From positions 58,069,971-58,133,970 of the forward strand of contig CM075943.1 of assembly GCA_038030265.1 (NCBI GenBank): a DNA stretch of 64,000 nt, read 5' to 3'. The position numbers were made by a program, and so were the translations under genes. The stretch comes from Corythucha ciliata. Its lineage: Eukaryota > Arthropoda > Insecta > Hemiptera > Tingidae. Each line of letters begins with the position of its first letter. Within the stretch, counting starts at the first letter, position 1. Shown one piece after another: positions 21,123 to 31,300 of the stretch. The notes under the pieces were generated by a model, which was not told the DNA's origin, did no database searches, and was given only the letters and a program-made list of their open reading frames with translations.

Positions 21123-21396
21123 GATTAATAAATTAATTAGACTGATATTATCCGGACGACGATGGAAGGGCATAGCCCAACACGATTCGAGTTTCGAGAA
21201 AAAATGGCTCCCCGGCGGGATTTGAACCCGCAACCTCTGGATTACAAGTTCAAATCCCGCCGATGAGCCATTTTTTCTCGAAACTCGAATCGTGTTGGGC
21301 TATGCCCTTCCATCGTCGTCCGGATAATATCAGTCTAATTAATTTAATAATTAAAATACCGGCGACAGATTTATTCATTATATCCATCTTTGAGAG
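21123..21396 (-). mobile_element. tRNA-like snap-back palindrome inserted in the AAATAC element
   Basis: Absent from the sister copy near 33500, where 'cttcaagagg' runs straight into 'cccctaaaag'. Two arms of about 90 bp (around 21120-21212 and 21258-21345) are inverse complements, including atcgtgttgggctatgccct. Between them, read on the minus strand, is a tRNA 3' half: an anticodon-loop-like cttgtaa, then gttgcgggttcaaatcccgc (T arm) and a ggggagcc acceptor strand. A TGT anticodon would make it threonine-like. The 5' half is replaced by an inverted copy of the T arm, so this is not a functional tRNA gene but a tRNA-derived or tRNA-bearing insert. Confidence 0.7.
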
Positions 21397-21429
21397 GACC
21401 CTAAAAGTCTCTAACTATACATAAAACCT

Positions 21430-23110
21430 CTATTGGTAATCTCTAAGGCCTTTTCCTAATTTTAGCCATGGCTATTTCCAAAGTCTATCCGCTAAACAGC
21501 GCTTATGCCAAGCTTAAACTGCGAATTTCTCCATTTTAGCCGCGAAAAGAGTGCTTTTTGTCAACTTTATAAGCCAATTAGCGCTTTTCGCCGCAAATTA
21601 GCATCTGATTAGCGGGGTAATCCCCCCCCCCCACATAAATATGCGCTTTTCACCAACTCTAGCAGCAAACTAGATTCTGTATCCTGTGAATCAGCGATAC
21701 TTCTTTAACTTTCCTCGAGTTGGCGTTTTCCACAATTTTAGCTGCAAATTAGCGATTTTTTCTAGCGGTTTACTCAGTATGAGCTGAAAATTACTCAATA
21801 TTAGCCGTAAAATTCTCGAAATGTTTACCACAAATTAGCATTTTTTGTTCACCGTAACCATACACTGCGGAATAGCGATTTCGTCTCAGTTTTAGCCGCG
21901 AATTTGCGAGTTTTTCACTCATAGCCATAAATTAGCGCTTTTTCTCAATTTTAGCCTCAAAGTCTCCCGTGGAAGCCGCGAATTAACGTATTTCCAATTT
22001 TTGACGCAAATTAAAATTTGTCTCAATTTTAGCCGTAAATTAGCGCTTTTTCGTAATTTTTGCAGTGCAGTAGCTATTTCTAGCCCGTGTATTGGCGAAT
22101 TTTGTTCATTTCGCACTGCAAATCGGCAATTCTTCCATTTTTGACAGTGAATTAGCACTTTTGTTTCAATTTAGGCTGAAAATTAACTTTTCTCTTTATT
22201 CTAGCCAGAATAATTACTGATTTTCTCTATATTAGCCGCAAATTGGCGGGTTCTTTTACATTTTGGAATCGCATTAGTAATTTTTTTCAATTTTAATTAT
22301 ATGAAGAATAGGGCTTCATCTCAGTTCTATCCGTGAATCAGTGTTTTTTCTTTTACTTATAACCATGAATTTGCCGTTTACCTCAATTTTAGCCACAAAG
22401 TTGTCGTCAGAAGGCGGAATTAGAAATTCCAACACACTTTATCCGCGATTATTTTCCTCAATTTTAGCCGTAAATTCGCGTTTTTTTTTTCAACTTTAGC
22501 TGCTTTGAAGCTTTTCTAATCTGTGAATTTGCGAATTACCTTAATATTTCAGCCACGAATTCGTGATTTCCTCAAATTTTAGCCGGGAATAACAATTTTT
22601 TCCAATTTGAGCTGAAAATTAGAGTTTTTATTTATTTTTGACAGGCTAATTATAGTTTCCTCCATATTAGCCACGATTTGGTGTTTTCCTCATTTTCAGC
22701 TGCAGTTTAGCCATTATTTAGCAGCTAATTAGCACTTTTTTCTCAGTTTGAGTTGAAAATTAGTGTTTTTCTTAAATTTGGCCCCGCTAATTAATATTTT
22801 TGTCTATTCTAGCCGCGTAGTTTTTTTTAGGTTTTAGCCCACGTGAGCAATTTTTTTCTACGGATTAGCGCTGTTTCTCAGCTTTAGCCTCGATTCTTTC
22901 AGAAGCTATACAGATTTTTCGCTTTCTCAATTTTAGCCGCGAATTATTGATTTTTCTTCATTTCAGCTGTGAAATAGCGTTTTATGATAATTTTTCTGCG
23001 AATTAGCACATTATCTATTCTCTTTTTTTGATTAATAGGCGATTTTTCGCCATTTGAGTTGTGAATTTGCCATTTTGGTCCAGTTTAAACTCGAATTAGC
23101 GTTGTTTTTC
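21430..23110 (+). repeat. Array A in AAATAC element copy 1
   Basis: Same unit type as 881-2680, and the same unit order as 33560-35640, with long near-identical stretches (for example around 21790-21910 and 33930-34050). The array is therefore part of the element rather than independently amplified. A run of Cs at 21621 interrupts it. Confidence 0.88.
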
Positions 23111-23439
23111 GCAAGAATTGCCACGAGTTTTGTTCACTTGTACAGCTTTGTATACTTGTAGGCTAGGGCTCTGTATGATCCATTTTTGTGCCAAGTTTCC
23201 ATCCGCTAGCATCATTTTTGCGGCAGTTGTGCTAACAAGGAATTCAAAACTTCCGCCTCCCACCAAGACTACCTTTCCCTCTCCACTTTTTCGAAAAATT
23301 AAAACGTCAATCGAAGGCTGGTATTACACCGGGTTTTTGTGCCAAATATGGTATCACTAAGGCCCTCCACACACGGGTCGTCTCGTTTTCGTCTCGAACT
23401 CGATGCGGAATCGAAGTGCTCGTCTTGCTCGAACTTCAT

Positions 23440-24750
23440 GGTTTTCGCATCTGTGAAATTAGGGCGCCTAGAAAAATAAATATCTTACAGGAAATAAAAA
23501 AAAAGTCGTGGTTTATTTCTCCGTTTTTATTTTATTTAAAAAAATATTGGTCCAGTAGTCTTGAGTAGAGCTTCAAAGCAGAATAATGAGAAGCTCAAGC
23601 GATGAAGAAGCCGGAGTCATGTTTATTTGTGTTTATTATTACAAGCGAAGCCCTCTAAACTTCCATTGAGGGTCAAAAAAGTGGCATTCGGTACATTTTG
23701 TTTTTTAAAATTCTTTATGAAAGTAGACGGAGTCTTCAAGCCTCATTTTGCTAAGTTGCAATAATCCAAGGTGAAAGAAGACTGTCCCTACATGTTATAT
23801 ATGCCACATCTACAATATCGACGAATGTACGAATGATTCTATTCTACGTGTATGGGCCCCTTTAAATACACTTTCATATAGAAAGAATAAATAAGGTATT
23901 TGTGGTGTCGTGAGCGGTAGCAGGAAACTATGAAATTGGAAGATACTTCTCGAGTTACCTGTTCAATACAATGTCTTTAATTTCATAACGAATTTGTTGT
24001 TCTTGCCAGGTAATGCAACTTCTGCGGAAACTGCATTCCAGGCTTTCTCCACGCAATATTTCCTCGAATAATCCCTGCGGGTGTAGTCAAATAATTCAGG
24101 GTATTTTTCGACTTCCCCGACTTTGATGTTGAACACCTAGGAATCATAACTTATGATAATTTTTAGCCGATAATTTGCTGCCGATAAATTTTAGGTCGAT
24201 CCCCCCCCCCCAAACCTTAACCATCTGCGTCGTTCGCCCTTTCATGAAACGCAGCGGTTGCGAGATGCAATGGTACTTTGAAGAAGAAAATAATTTCATT
24301 TCATTCATGTTTTTTAATTCGCATTCACCCAAGGAGCCCAATTGGCTGGAAGAAATGTACTCCGAAAAACAGAACTGATATTGGGGAGAAAAAACTTTGC
24401 AAATTCTACTGGTAATAAAATTGGTAGTGCCAGCAAAATCTTATCAAATTTGCAGTCGATGATTATAATTTTAACAACTCAGTTAGCACTGGAAATAAAG
24501 CCAGAGTAGTGGCAAAATTCTGCCCATTTTCTGAAAATTCTGCCCCGGGGGATTAGCCACCCCGTTCGGCCAAATTGGTACGTCATTTAAAAGGCCAACG
24601 TCTAGCCTCTCTTATGAGAAGATGCTGGCCACCCCGTATCGTCACGGACTTCTCGAATCCTTAGAGAATACACCAAAAGAAAATTGAGGCACTTTTGAAG
24701 TTGGGTAGAATTTTGCCGCTATTCTGCCCTTTTCTACCTTTGTTTCAGTA
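23440..24750. other. Interior of the Harbinger-like element, no gene recognised
   Basis: AT-rich sequence with a C run at 24200 and no convincing coding segment. The open stretch at 24144-24378 lies on both strands and has no family motif. Confidence 0.4.
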
Positions 24751-26065
24751 TACAGGGTATAACGGAAAAGTCTGGCATAAATGAATTGGGTGATTCTTGG
24801 TCACATTTGGAACTAAAATGACCCTATACACCATGGTCCGATTACTTATGGTTTTGGAGATAATCGGGGTTTTCCTAATTTTTAATGTACCCGCGGTTTT
24901 CCTAAGTAAATCGTCTGTACCTGATGAAAAAATGGTCTCATTGAAATTTAAAAGAAGCCATTGGAAAGAGCACTAAATTCTCTGTAGGATTGGATGTTTT
25001 CATCTCAAAATCGATCAATATTTAAGTGCTTAAATTGCTGCTGAACAGACAACTTCTTAGATTTCCAGAAAACTCCTAGTCTTTCAGCCAGCTGTCAATT
25101 CTTTTATGGCCCTCGTAGGAAGAGTCAAAAATTATTAAAAACTTCTACTGTTTGTCAGCTTTCGAATGGCCTGCTTAGTTCTGGATTATTCTTTTTTTCT
25201 CCCGAGATAGAAGCAAAAACGCGGGAAAAAACCACCAAAAGTATCCGTTTTTAAGCATGCCTTCAGGTAAGGCAATTGCTTCCGCGAGCGCGCCCTCGGC
25301 CTCTCCAGTTCATGGTGATTGTAATGCAGTTGGTGGTGGATGTGGGTGTTATTTATTTTTTATTTATTTATTTGCACAATCACATTTCTTAACAAACAAG
25401 AATTATTTATTTTATTGTTTTATTATTTCAATAATAGTGGAATCCAACCCAAGGCTCAATCCAAGCTCATGACGGGAATTTGCAACTAACTGAAGAGGCC
25501 GAGGGCGCGCTCGTGGAAGCAATTGCCTTGCCTGAAGGCGTGCATAAAAACGGATACTTTTGGGGACTTTTTTTGTGCGTTTTTGCTTCTATCTCGGGAG
25601 AAAAAAAGAATAATCCAGAACTAAGCAGGCCATTCGAAAGCTGACAAACAGTAGAAGTTTTTAATAATTTTTGACACTTCCTACGAGGGCCATAAAAGAA
25701 TTGACAGCTGACTGAAAGACTAGGAGTTTTCTGGAAATCTAAGAAGTTGGCTGTTCAGCAGCAATTTAAGCACTTAAATATTGATCGATTTAGAGATGAA
25801 AATATCCAATCCTACAGAGAATTTAGTGCTCTTTCCAATGGCTTCTTTTAAATTTCAATGAGACCATTTTTTTCATCAGATGACGATTTATTACTACGAT
25901 TGATATTTACTAAGGAAAGCCGTGGGTGCATTAAAAATTAGGAAAACCCCGATTATCTCCAAAACCATAAGTAATCGGACCATGGTGCATAGGGTCATTT
26001 TGGTTCCAAATGTGACCAAGAATCACCCATTTCATTTATGCCAGACTTTTCCGTTACACCCTGTA
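24751..26065. mobile_element. Foldback element with ~560-bp arms, TA duplication
   Basis: Ends TACAGGGTATAACGGAAAAG and its inverse ttccgttacaccctgta, flanked by TA on each side (24749-24750, 26066-26067). The two arms, about 24751-25320 and 25490-26065, are inverse complements nearly throughout, with a short A/T-rich spacer containing 'ttatttattt'. A TA duplication and CAGGGT ends suggest a Tc1/mariner-type non-autonomous element. No transposase is present. A transcript through it would form a very long hairpin. Confidence 0.85.
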
Positions 26066-26216
26066 TACGAATAAATAAAAACTATAAATTAAAGAAATAT
26101 TCGAGTAGTCACAACCATTTTTTATCATTATTTATTTTTTCGACTAGTTTCGGGGAAGCTCCCCATTCTCAAGAAACCAGCTGCCTTAACAGAAGAAAGA
26201 TACAACCACCACATTA

Positions 26217-26464
26217 AGGCAGGTTCACACCTATCATGCACGCTTCCGATCCGACACCGATCATGCATGTCGGATCGCAGACTGTGGAAACCCTCGTAAC
26301 GGTTAGACTATATGTATTTGGGTTGGAAAGGCAATCTGAGAGGGCTGAGAAGCGTAATGACCGTCAATTATTCGGTATTAACGCCTATTACGGTCCCCAC
26401 ACCTATCAAAAAATGCATGATCGGTGTCGCATCGGAAGCGTGCATGATAGGTGTGAACTGGGCT
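26217..26464. mobile_element. Harbinger-like MITE
   Basis: Inverted termini aggcaggttcacacctatca and, at the right, tgataggtgtgaactgggct, with the match extending over about 32 bp. The duplication TTA flanks it (26214-26216, 26465-26467). 248 bp, no coding capacity; the ORF at 26236 merely spans it. Confidence 0.88.
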
Positions 26465-27197
26465 TTATGCGTCAATTTACTAACATTTTTAAAACACAAA
26501 TGACTAAATTAAAGGCCAGTACTCACATGATATGTGTCTCAAACGAAACTTGATATTAGACTGCCTCTCCGTACCTTGGACTACTTCTGGGAAACCCCCC
26601 CCCCCCTTTTTTATTTATTATACATGGAAATTGTTTTATTGGTCTAATTGTTATTTTTATACATTTGTAGGATATTTTCATACGGTTCCATTGCTATCGC
26701 ATCTGTTTTGAAATTGCAATTTTTATTTTCTAGCTTAGAGTTTTTAGCTTTCCTTGATGTTGGTCTGCATTTAGCACTTTAACATCTACGAAATTGAAGA
26801 TTATGCCCCGTTCTTACATGGTGCTCACTTAGACCCGTACTTTTCTTCCCATTTTTTGTATCACTTTTATGTTTTGCTACTCTATTTTTGGCTTATTATT
26901 TCTCAATAATAAGTCTTTGTAATCGTATCGCAAAAACAAATTTTTGACCCCCCCTCAAAATTTGTAGTTTTACGTTTCAAAGTGCGTAGAATCCAAATCT
27001 GCAATAAAAAAAAAATGTCCCTCCGCCGTCCGGGCCATATCTTGCCCTAGGATTGCTCGAAAAAACTCGTTCTTTCGCACATAGACTCCATTTGGGGTCT
27101 AGTTGGTCCTAACATCTGATCAGTTTGATCCAATAACTCCCTGGGGTTTTATGGGCCAAAAGCGGGTCCAAAATGGGGATTTTCAAAGGATTTGGGA
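26465..27197. other. Unassigned stretch, 3' part of the Penelope-like region
   Basis: AT-rich with C/T homopolymers (26596, 26948). No gene recognised. It may include the Penelope-like 3' non-coding region or an unidentified insertion that truncated the endonuclease. Confidence 0.35.
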
Positions 27198-27724
27198 TCA
27201 TAGGGGTGTGGGGTGTCGATTTTCATGTAATTTCAAGCCGGATTTGACTACATCGATGAATAATAAACCTATAAACAGTCGAAATAATAAGGCATTGTTC
27301 GATAATTCGCAGCGTTTTAATTTTTGTGTTGTTAAGCCAACATAGCTATTTTCACAACCTCCACAATCGATTTTATAAATTACATTACTTTTTTGGGATT
27401 TTTCGTCCGTGTCTTTGATATTAGGGAATACATTTTTTAATTGGTTACCTAATTTGAAAGCTAATTTTATATTATTTTTATTACAAAACTCTTTTAAGAG
27501 ATTCTTAATTTTGTATGAAAGTTCCTCTATGAATGTAATACTACAAATTACTTGTTTTTCTTTTACTTCAGAAATTTCCACAACCTCGTTTGCTTTTTCT
27601 GGGGCCTTAAATTTTTCCAATTCTTTCTTAATAAGTTGTTTTACTAAATTAGAGGGGTAGTCATTTTTCATAAACAGAGCTTCTAATATTTTGACGTGTT
27701 CGGCATGGAAACAATCATCACTTA
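27198..27724 (-). pseudogene. Penelope-like GIY-YIG endonuclease, truncated
   Basis: The recorded ATG frame is 27671-27198 (157 codons), but family-like residues continue upstream of the Met to about 27725, where a MITE interrupts. The C-terminal half has the hallmark VIYKIDCGGCENSYVGLTTQ, a GIY-YIG domain start with the spaced Cys pair of Penelope-like elements. These endonucleases nick target DNA for insertion. After KLKRC the family pattern (Arg/His/Glu of the catalytic module) is lost, so the domain is truncated or fused to unrelated sequence near 27300. The N-terminal part is Lys-rich, with no further motif. Confidence 0.82.
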
Positions 27725-27861
27725 AGGCCCGTTCACAAGCTCTATGTTAACGTTCTGTGGAGTATATTCAGCCAAACAAATTTATTCCCTCGAAAAATGA
27801 AGCATTTTTATAGGTTGCATAGACACCACACAACACAAACATAGAGCTTGTGAACGGGCCT
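27725..27861. mobile_element. Harbinger-like MITE in the Penelope-like element
   Basis: 137 bp with inverted ends aggcccgttcacaagctcta and tagagcttgtgaacgggcct. The duplication TTA flanks it (27722-27724, 27862-27864). Inserted in the linker upstream of the GIY-YIG endonuclease. Confidence 0.9.
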
Positions 27862-27872
27862 TTAGCATTAAC

Positions 27873-28962
27873 CATAGAGATAAAAATGAATGGAGAAAGC
27901 TTGGGCTTGAAATTTGTTGACCGTAGTTATGGTGGGAGGTGCACCTTGTGAACCACAACCTCAAGTCAAGTTGTTTTTTATTTACACATGTCCACTTTGA
28001 ATTTCTAGTTTTGTTCTTTTTTCCTCTGGTATGTCTAGAAATAGTCACTGTGAGTTTTTCGATTGTATCACAGGGCATTAATAAAGTTAATAACCCACAA
28101 CTATACTCCGGAGAATCTTTATTTTAAACGGTCGAACATGCGCGAGTTGTTGGACTTCTTTTCCGGATATTTCAACGTGCGCAAGAAAGCTCCAATCCTC
28201 TTCCGGGAATCACGACCGAAGCCACCGGGAAATCCGTCACTCATGTTTTTTATGGAATACGTCATGTTTCTGAGTTCAAGATAACTTGTTTTTTACTGAT
28301 GTGTTGTGTATTTTTGGGTATGTTTCTTCAGGGGTCGATCCTCTGACAGCAAAGAGAAATACAGGGCTAAGAAATCATGAACGTTTATTTCACATAATAA
28401 TCGCTCGCAAGCAAGAAACAAACTAATTCAGAAACATTATATGTACCAGCACTGCGAATGAGAAGACCCGTGGATCGAGCACAGCGAGAACTGCATGAGT
28501 GTGACGACTTTTTGTTCAAATCCTTGTTTCGCAGTCTCGTGACTGTCTCGCCCATGTAATATTTTTCCTAGTATGTTGATGGAACGCGATCAGGGCCACT
28601 TATTTTAGAAAATAAACACCAAAATACACTTGAAAACACGGCTACGTGCCACGATCGATGACATTTACAATGAAATTGTATGAACATCAAGTCGTCCACG
28701 CTTTGAGAACCAGAGTGTTGACGAGTTTGATTTAGTTTTTACCGAACAAATTCCCCGAAACACCCCTTTTTCATTCTAACTCGGGCTCTTTTTTTGTAAT
28801 TTTGCATTAATCTCAGGGGGGAGGTGAGCATTTTTGTTGATAACCTGACGATGTAGAGGTAAATTCAAGGTTCTGAAGGTGTACTTTGGCGGCCATATTT
28901 GTGACAACCCTTCTACCCACCCCCTAGCCAATTCAGGCTTTCCCCAGTTATTTACCTCTATG
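27873..28962. mobile_element. hAT-like insertion in the Penelope-like element
   Basis: Ends catagagataaaaatgaatg and (right) cagttatttacctctatg, imperfect inverted repeats of about 35 bp. An 8-bp duplication gcattaac lies at 27865-27872 and 28963-28970. Removing it and the adjacent MITE brings the reverse transcriptase side and the endonuclease side back into one open frame on the minus strand, independent support for both boundaries. The interior (1.1 kb) has no recognised transposase. Confidence 0.85.
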
Positions 28963-29004
28963 GCATTAACATTTTCTTCGTTTGGTTTCTAATAATGTTT
29001 ATCT

Positions 29005-29660
29005 TCATTGATACGGATGGTTGGAATAAAATTTTAAAAGTCTGTCTGAAGAATTTTCTTTTCTGTGCCAGTTAGTTATTATTTTTCCATCTTTCCCTCT
29101 TGTGATAGTCATGTCTAGAAAATTGATTTTATTGTCCTTTTCTCGTTCCAGGGTGAATTTTATGTTAGAATGAGCCCTGTTAAACATTTTAACTAAAGGT
29201 TCGATATGTTCCTTTTTTACACTGGCCACCGAGTCGTCGACATAAATTTTGAAAAAATCCACCTTTAAGTTACTTTTTGCCAAGATATCGTTTATTACTT
29301 TATCCATGTAATGCGGCGACAGACAACCCCCCATGCTTAAACCATACTTTTGTTCGTAAATAGTGTCATTATAGGGGGATTCATGCTCTGAAGTTTAAAA
29401 TATGTTATCGACGTAAACCCTGTTATTTCGTATTTTCTGTGTTCAGTTTCTCCGTTTCTATGGCCTTACCCATCTGTTCAGAATTTAGTATATAACAAAT
29501 ACAAGTTTTAACATTTTTCATGAAACCCCTTATATTTAAAAAATTTATTATAAACACAAAAGCGTAAAATTTGGAAAAATAATTCTTTTGGAATAATCGT
29601 TTCTTCTTGCAGAACCGCCCATTTACTTTCTATGTAGGCTAACACCTCAGTTACTAAAAT
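29005..29660 (-). pseudogene. Penelope-like reverse transcriptase, broken
   Basis: The ATG-started stretch 29334-29005 (109 codons) holds the core: MGGCLSPHYMDKV (the fingers/palm LSP motif), the catalytic FKIYVDDSVASV, and the downstream NIKFTLEREKDNKINFLDM typical of Penelope-like enzymes. Upstream to about 29660 more of the domain is readable (KELFFQILRFCVYNKFFKYKG), but in pieces with stops and frame changes. The catalytic Asp pair is intact. The enzyme would copy its RNA at a nick made by the GIY-YIG partner. Downstream of 29005 the frame soon meets the hAT-like insertion at 28962. Confidence 0.85.
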
Positions 29661-29844
29661 AAAAACTTACCTCCGTGCTCCGTATAAAATGAAATCACAC
29701 GTGATTTCTCGTACCAAACAATTCGCAAGGTTCGAGAGACGAGGATGACGAGAGCTCTTCGAGTCCAAAACGAAAACAAAACGACCATATGATAAACTAT
29801 TTAGTCTGTATTAATTTAACACTGCGGATGCGAAATCGCATCGA

Positions 29845-30050
29845 GTTCGAGACGACCAAAACGACCCGTGTGTAGACGGTTTTATAACATACGAGAAAAA
29901 TCACTTCGAGTTCGAGACGAGAACGAGACGACCCATGTGTGGAACAAATTCATTTACATTGAAAACAGTGTTAAAAAGTAAATCGCGTCGAGCATTTCGA
30001 CTCCGCGTCGAGTTCGAGCCGAGTACGAGACGACCCGTGTGTGGAGGGCC
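29845..30050. repeat. Repeated right end of the Harbinger-like element
   Basis: The terminal motif (gttcgagacgac ... acgacccgtgtgtgga) appears near 29850-29880, again near 29905-29943, and a third time at the true end 29995-30050, each about 35-50 bp. Extra end copies can arise from aberrant transposition or local duplication. Confidence 0.7.
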
Positions 30051-30114
30051 TAAGTGAGGTTATACTGGTGAGTGGTGGCGTAGAAGTGGAAACTAAAGAA
30101 CGTTGAAATTAAAA

Positions 30115-30310
30115 GTATTTGTATTTGTATTTGCATTTTCGTTGAGTGTGAAATACAAAATACTTTTGAAAATGTATTTCAAATACTAAGCCCAAAATAC
30201 TTTCAAAAATGTATTTTAAATACAGAAATACAAATACTTTTCCAAAAGTATTTAAATACATTTACAAAATACGTATTTTGTATTTATTTGGGTGTAAATA
30301 CCCAAGTATC
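30115..30310. repeat. Right subterminal AAATAC cluster, copy 1
   Basis: AAATAC/GTATTT words leading to the terminal ttgcccacccctg. Similar to 35935-36140. Confidence 0.85.
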
Positions 30311-30329
30311 TTGCCCACCCCTGGTTGTG

Positions 30330-30415
30330 GAGGAGGAAATTGACAGTTTTAAAGTCAAAATGACGGGCGAAACTGATACTTTCGCAAGACGAAATTGACA
30401 GTTTTCGAAGGAAAC
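30330..30415. repeat. Array C, rightmost segment
   Basis: Three to four gacgaaattgacagttt units directly after the AAATAC element, resuming the tract seen at 20215-20560. Confidence 0.75.
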
Positions 30416-30489
30416 TCCCCTTCCTTTATTTTCTTTATCGAAGGAAGCACTTGGAAAATCCATAATAGCTATGAACCCGAATTCTCTTC

Positions 30490-30625
30490 AATGATTGAGT
30501 TTTAGGGCATGAATCATCAGTTCAGGCATTTTCACGATACGAATGGTCATTTTTGGAGTGCGAATGGTAGTTTTGCCATTTGAAGGTCACATTGATCGTC
30601 AGTTTAGTCATTTTTAGAGTTGGGA
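30490..30625 (+). repeat. Array B fragment
   Basis: A few units of cgaatcgtcagtttagtcat type. No element ends recognised. Confidence 0.6.
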
Positions 30626-30800
30626 AGATTCCAGAAATGCCAATTTCTGATTGGGGTGTAAGCTCTTAGGTTTAACTAAGTGTTAAATGGAACTTTAAAC
30701 CCACGTGATCGACCCGGTCCTTACTTGGTTACTTTTATCAGTTGAATAACGGGTCTATACGGTGACAGTTCTGGAATCACGCAGGCCCTCCTATACGTTT

Positions 30801-31300
30801 NNNNNNNNNNNNNNNNNNNNNNNNNNNNNNNNNNNNNNNNNNNNNNNNNNNNNNNNNNNNNNNNNNNNNNNNNNNNNNNNNNNNNNNNNNNNNNNNNNNN
30901 NNNNNNNNNNNNNNNNNNNNNNNNNNNNNNNNNNNNNNNNNNNNNNNNNNNNNNNNNNNNNNNNNNNNNNNNNNNNNNNNNNNNNNNNNNNNNNNNNNNN
31001 NNNNNNNNNNNNNNNNNNNNNNNNNNNNNNNNNNNNNNNNNNNNNNNNNNNNNNNNNNNNNNNNNNNNNNNNNNNNNNNNNNNNNNNNNNNNNNNNNNNN
31101 NNNNNNNNNNNNNNNNNNNNNNNNNNNNNNNNNNNNNNNNNNNNNNNNNNNNNNNNNNNNNNNNNNNNNNNNNNNNNNNNNNNNNNNNNNNNNNNNNNNN
31201 NNNNNNNNNNNNNNNNNNNNNNNNNNNNNNNNNNNNNNNNNNNNNNNNNNNNNNNNNNNNNNNNNNNNNNNNNNNNNNNNNNNNNNNNNNNNNNNNNNNN
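30801..31300. other. Assembly gap (500 N)
   Basis: Exactly 500 ambiguous bases, a conventional placeholder length, so the true distance is unknown. Frames that appear to span it are meaningless. Confidence 0.99.

Larger units (their letters stand above)
26070..29690 (-). mobile_element. Penelope-like element (broken), inside the Harbinger-like element
   Basis: Minus-strand order is reverse transcriptase (about 29660-29005), then GIY-YIG endonuclease (about 27725-27300), then a 3' region with the motif tttcgactagtttcggggaa near 26140, a type of sequence often seen at Penelope-like termini. The RT-then-GIY-YIG order defines Penelope-like elements. Ends are not sharply defined. Two DNA transposons (27725-27861 and 27873-28962) and a MITE (26217-26464) interrupt it. 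Confidence 0.8.
23361..30050. mobile_element. Harbinger-like element, 6.7 kb, full of nested insertions
   Basis: Inverted termini begin ggccctccacacacgggtcg. The match to the other end extends about 62 bp with few mismatches. The duplication TAA flanks it (23358-23360 and 30051-30053), and the sister element at 35863-35900 shows an uninterrupted counterpart. A 3-bp TWA duplication and GG...CC ends fit PIF/Harbinger. No Harbinger transposase or Myb-like frame was recognised. The interior carries a foldback element, a MITE, a Penelope-like element and two insertions inside that. The right end is present in partial extra copies. Confidence 0.85.
20722..30323. mobile_element. AAATAC-ended DNA transposon, copy 1 (with large nested insertions)
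   Basis: Left end caggggtgggcaaaatactt; right end aagtatcttgcccacccctg. It is closely similar in order and sequence to the element at 33099-36155: the same subterminal AAATAC clusters, the same ~250-bp linker ('gacaagttgacaaaatgtag'), the same array A, and the same right arm. It differs by two insertions: a tRNA-like palindrome (21123-21396) and a Harbinger-like element (23361-30050). Without them it is about 2.6 kb. Array C flanks both sides. No clear TSD was found (only gtt is shared). No transposase frame is visible. Confidence 0.88.

Noticed and set aside
21180..21290. A functional tRNA-Thr gene
   Set aside because: The 5' half (D arm) is missing and replaced by an inverted copy of the T arm, so a cloverleaf cannot form.
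27939..28284. Coding exons inside the hAT-like insertion in the Penelope-like element
   Set aside because: Short overlapping frames without BED zinc finger or hAT dimerisation motifs.
20722..30323. A target-site duplication for AAATAC element copy 1
   Set aside because: Only gtt is shared between the flanks, too short to claim.
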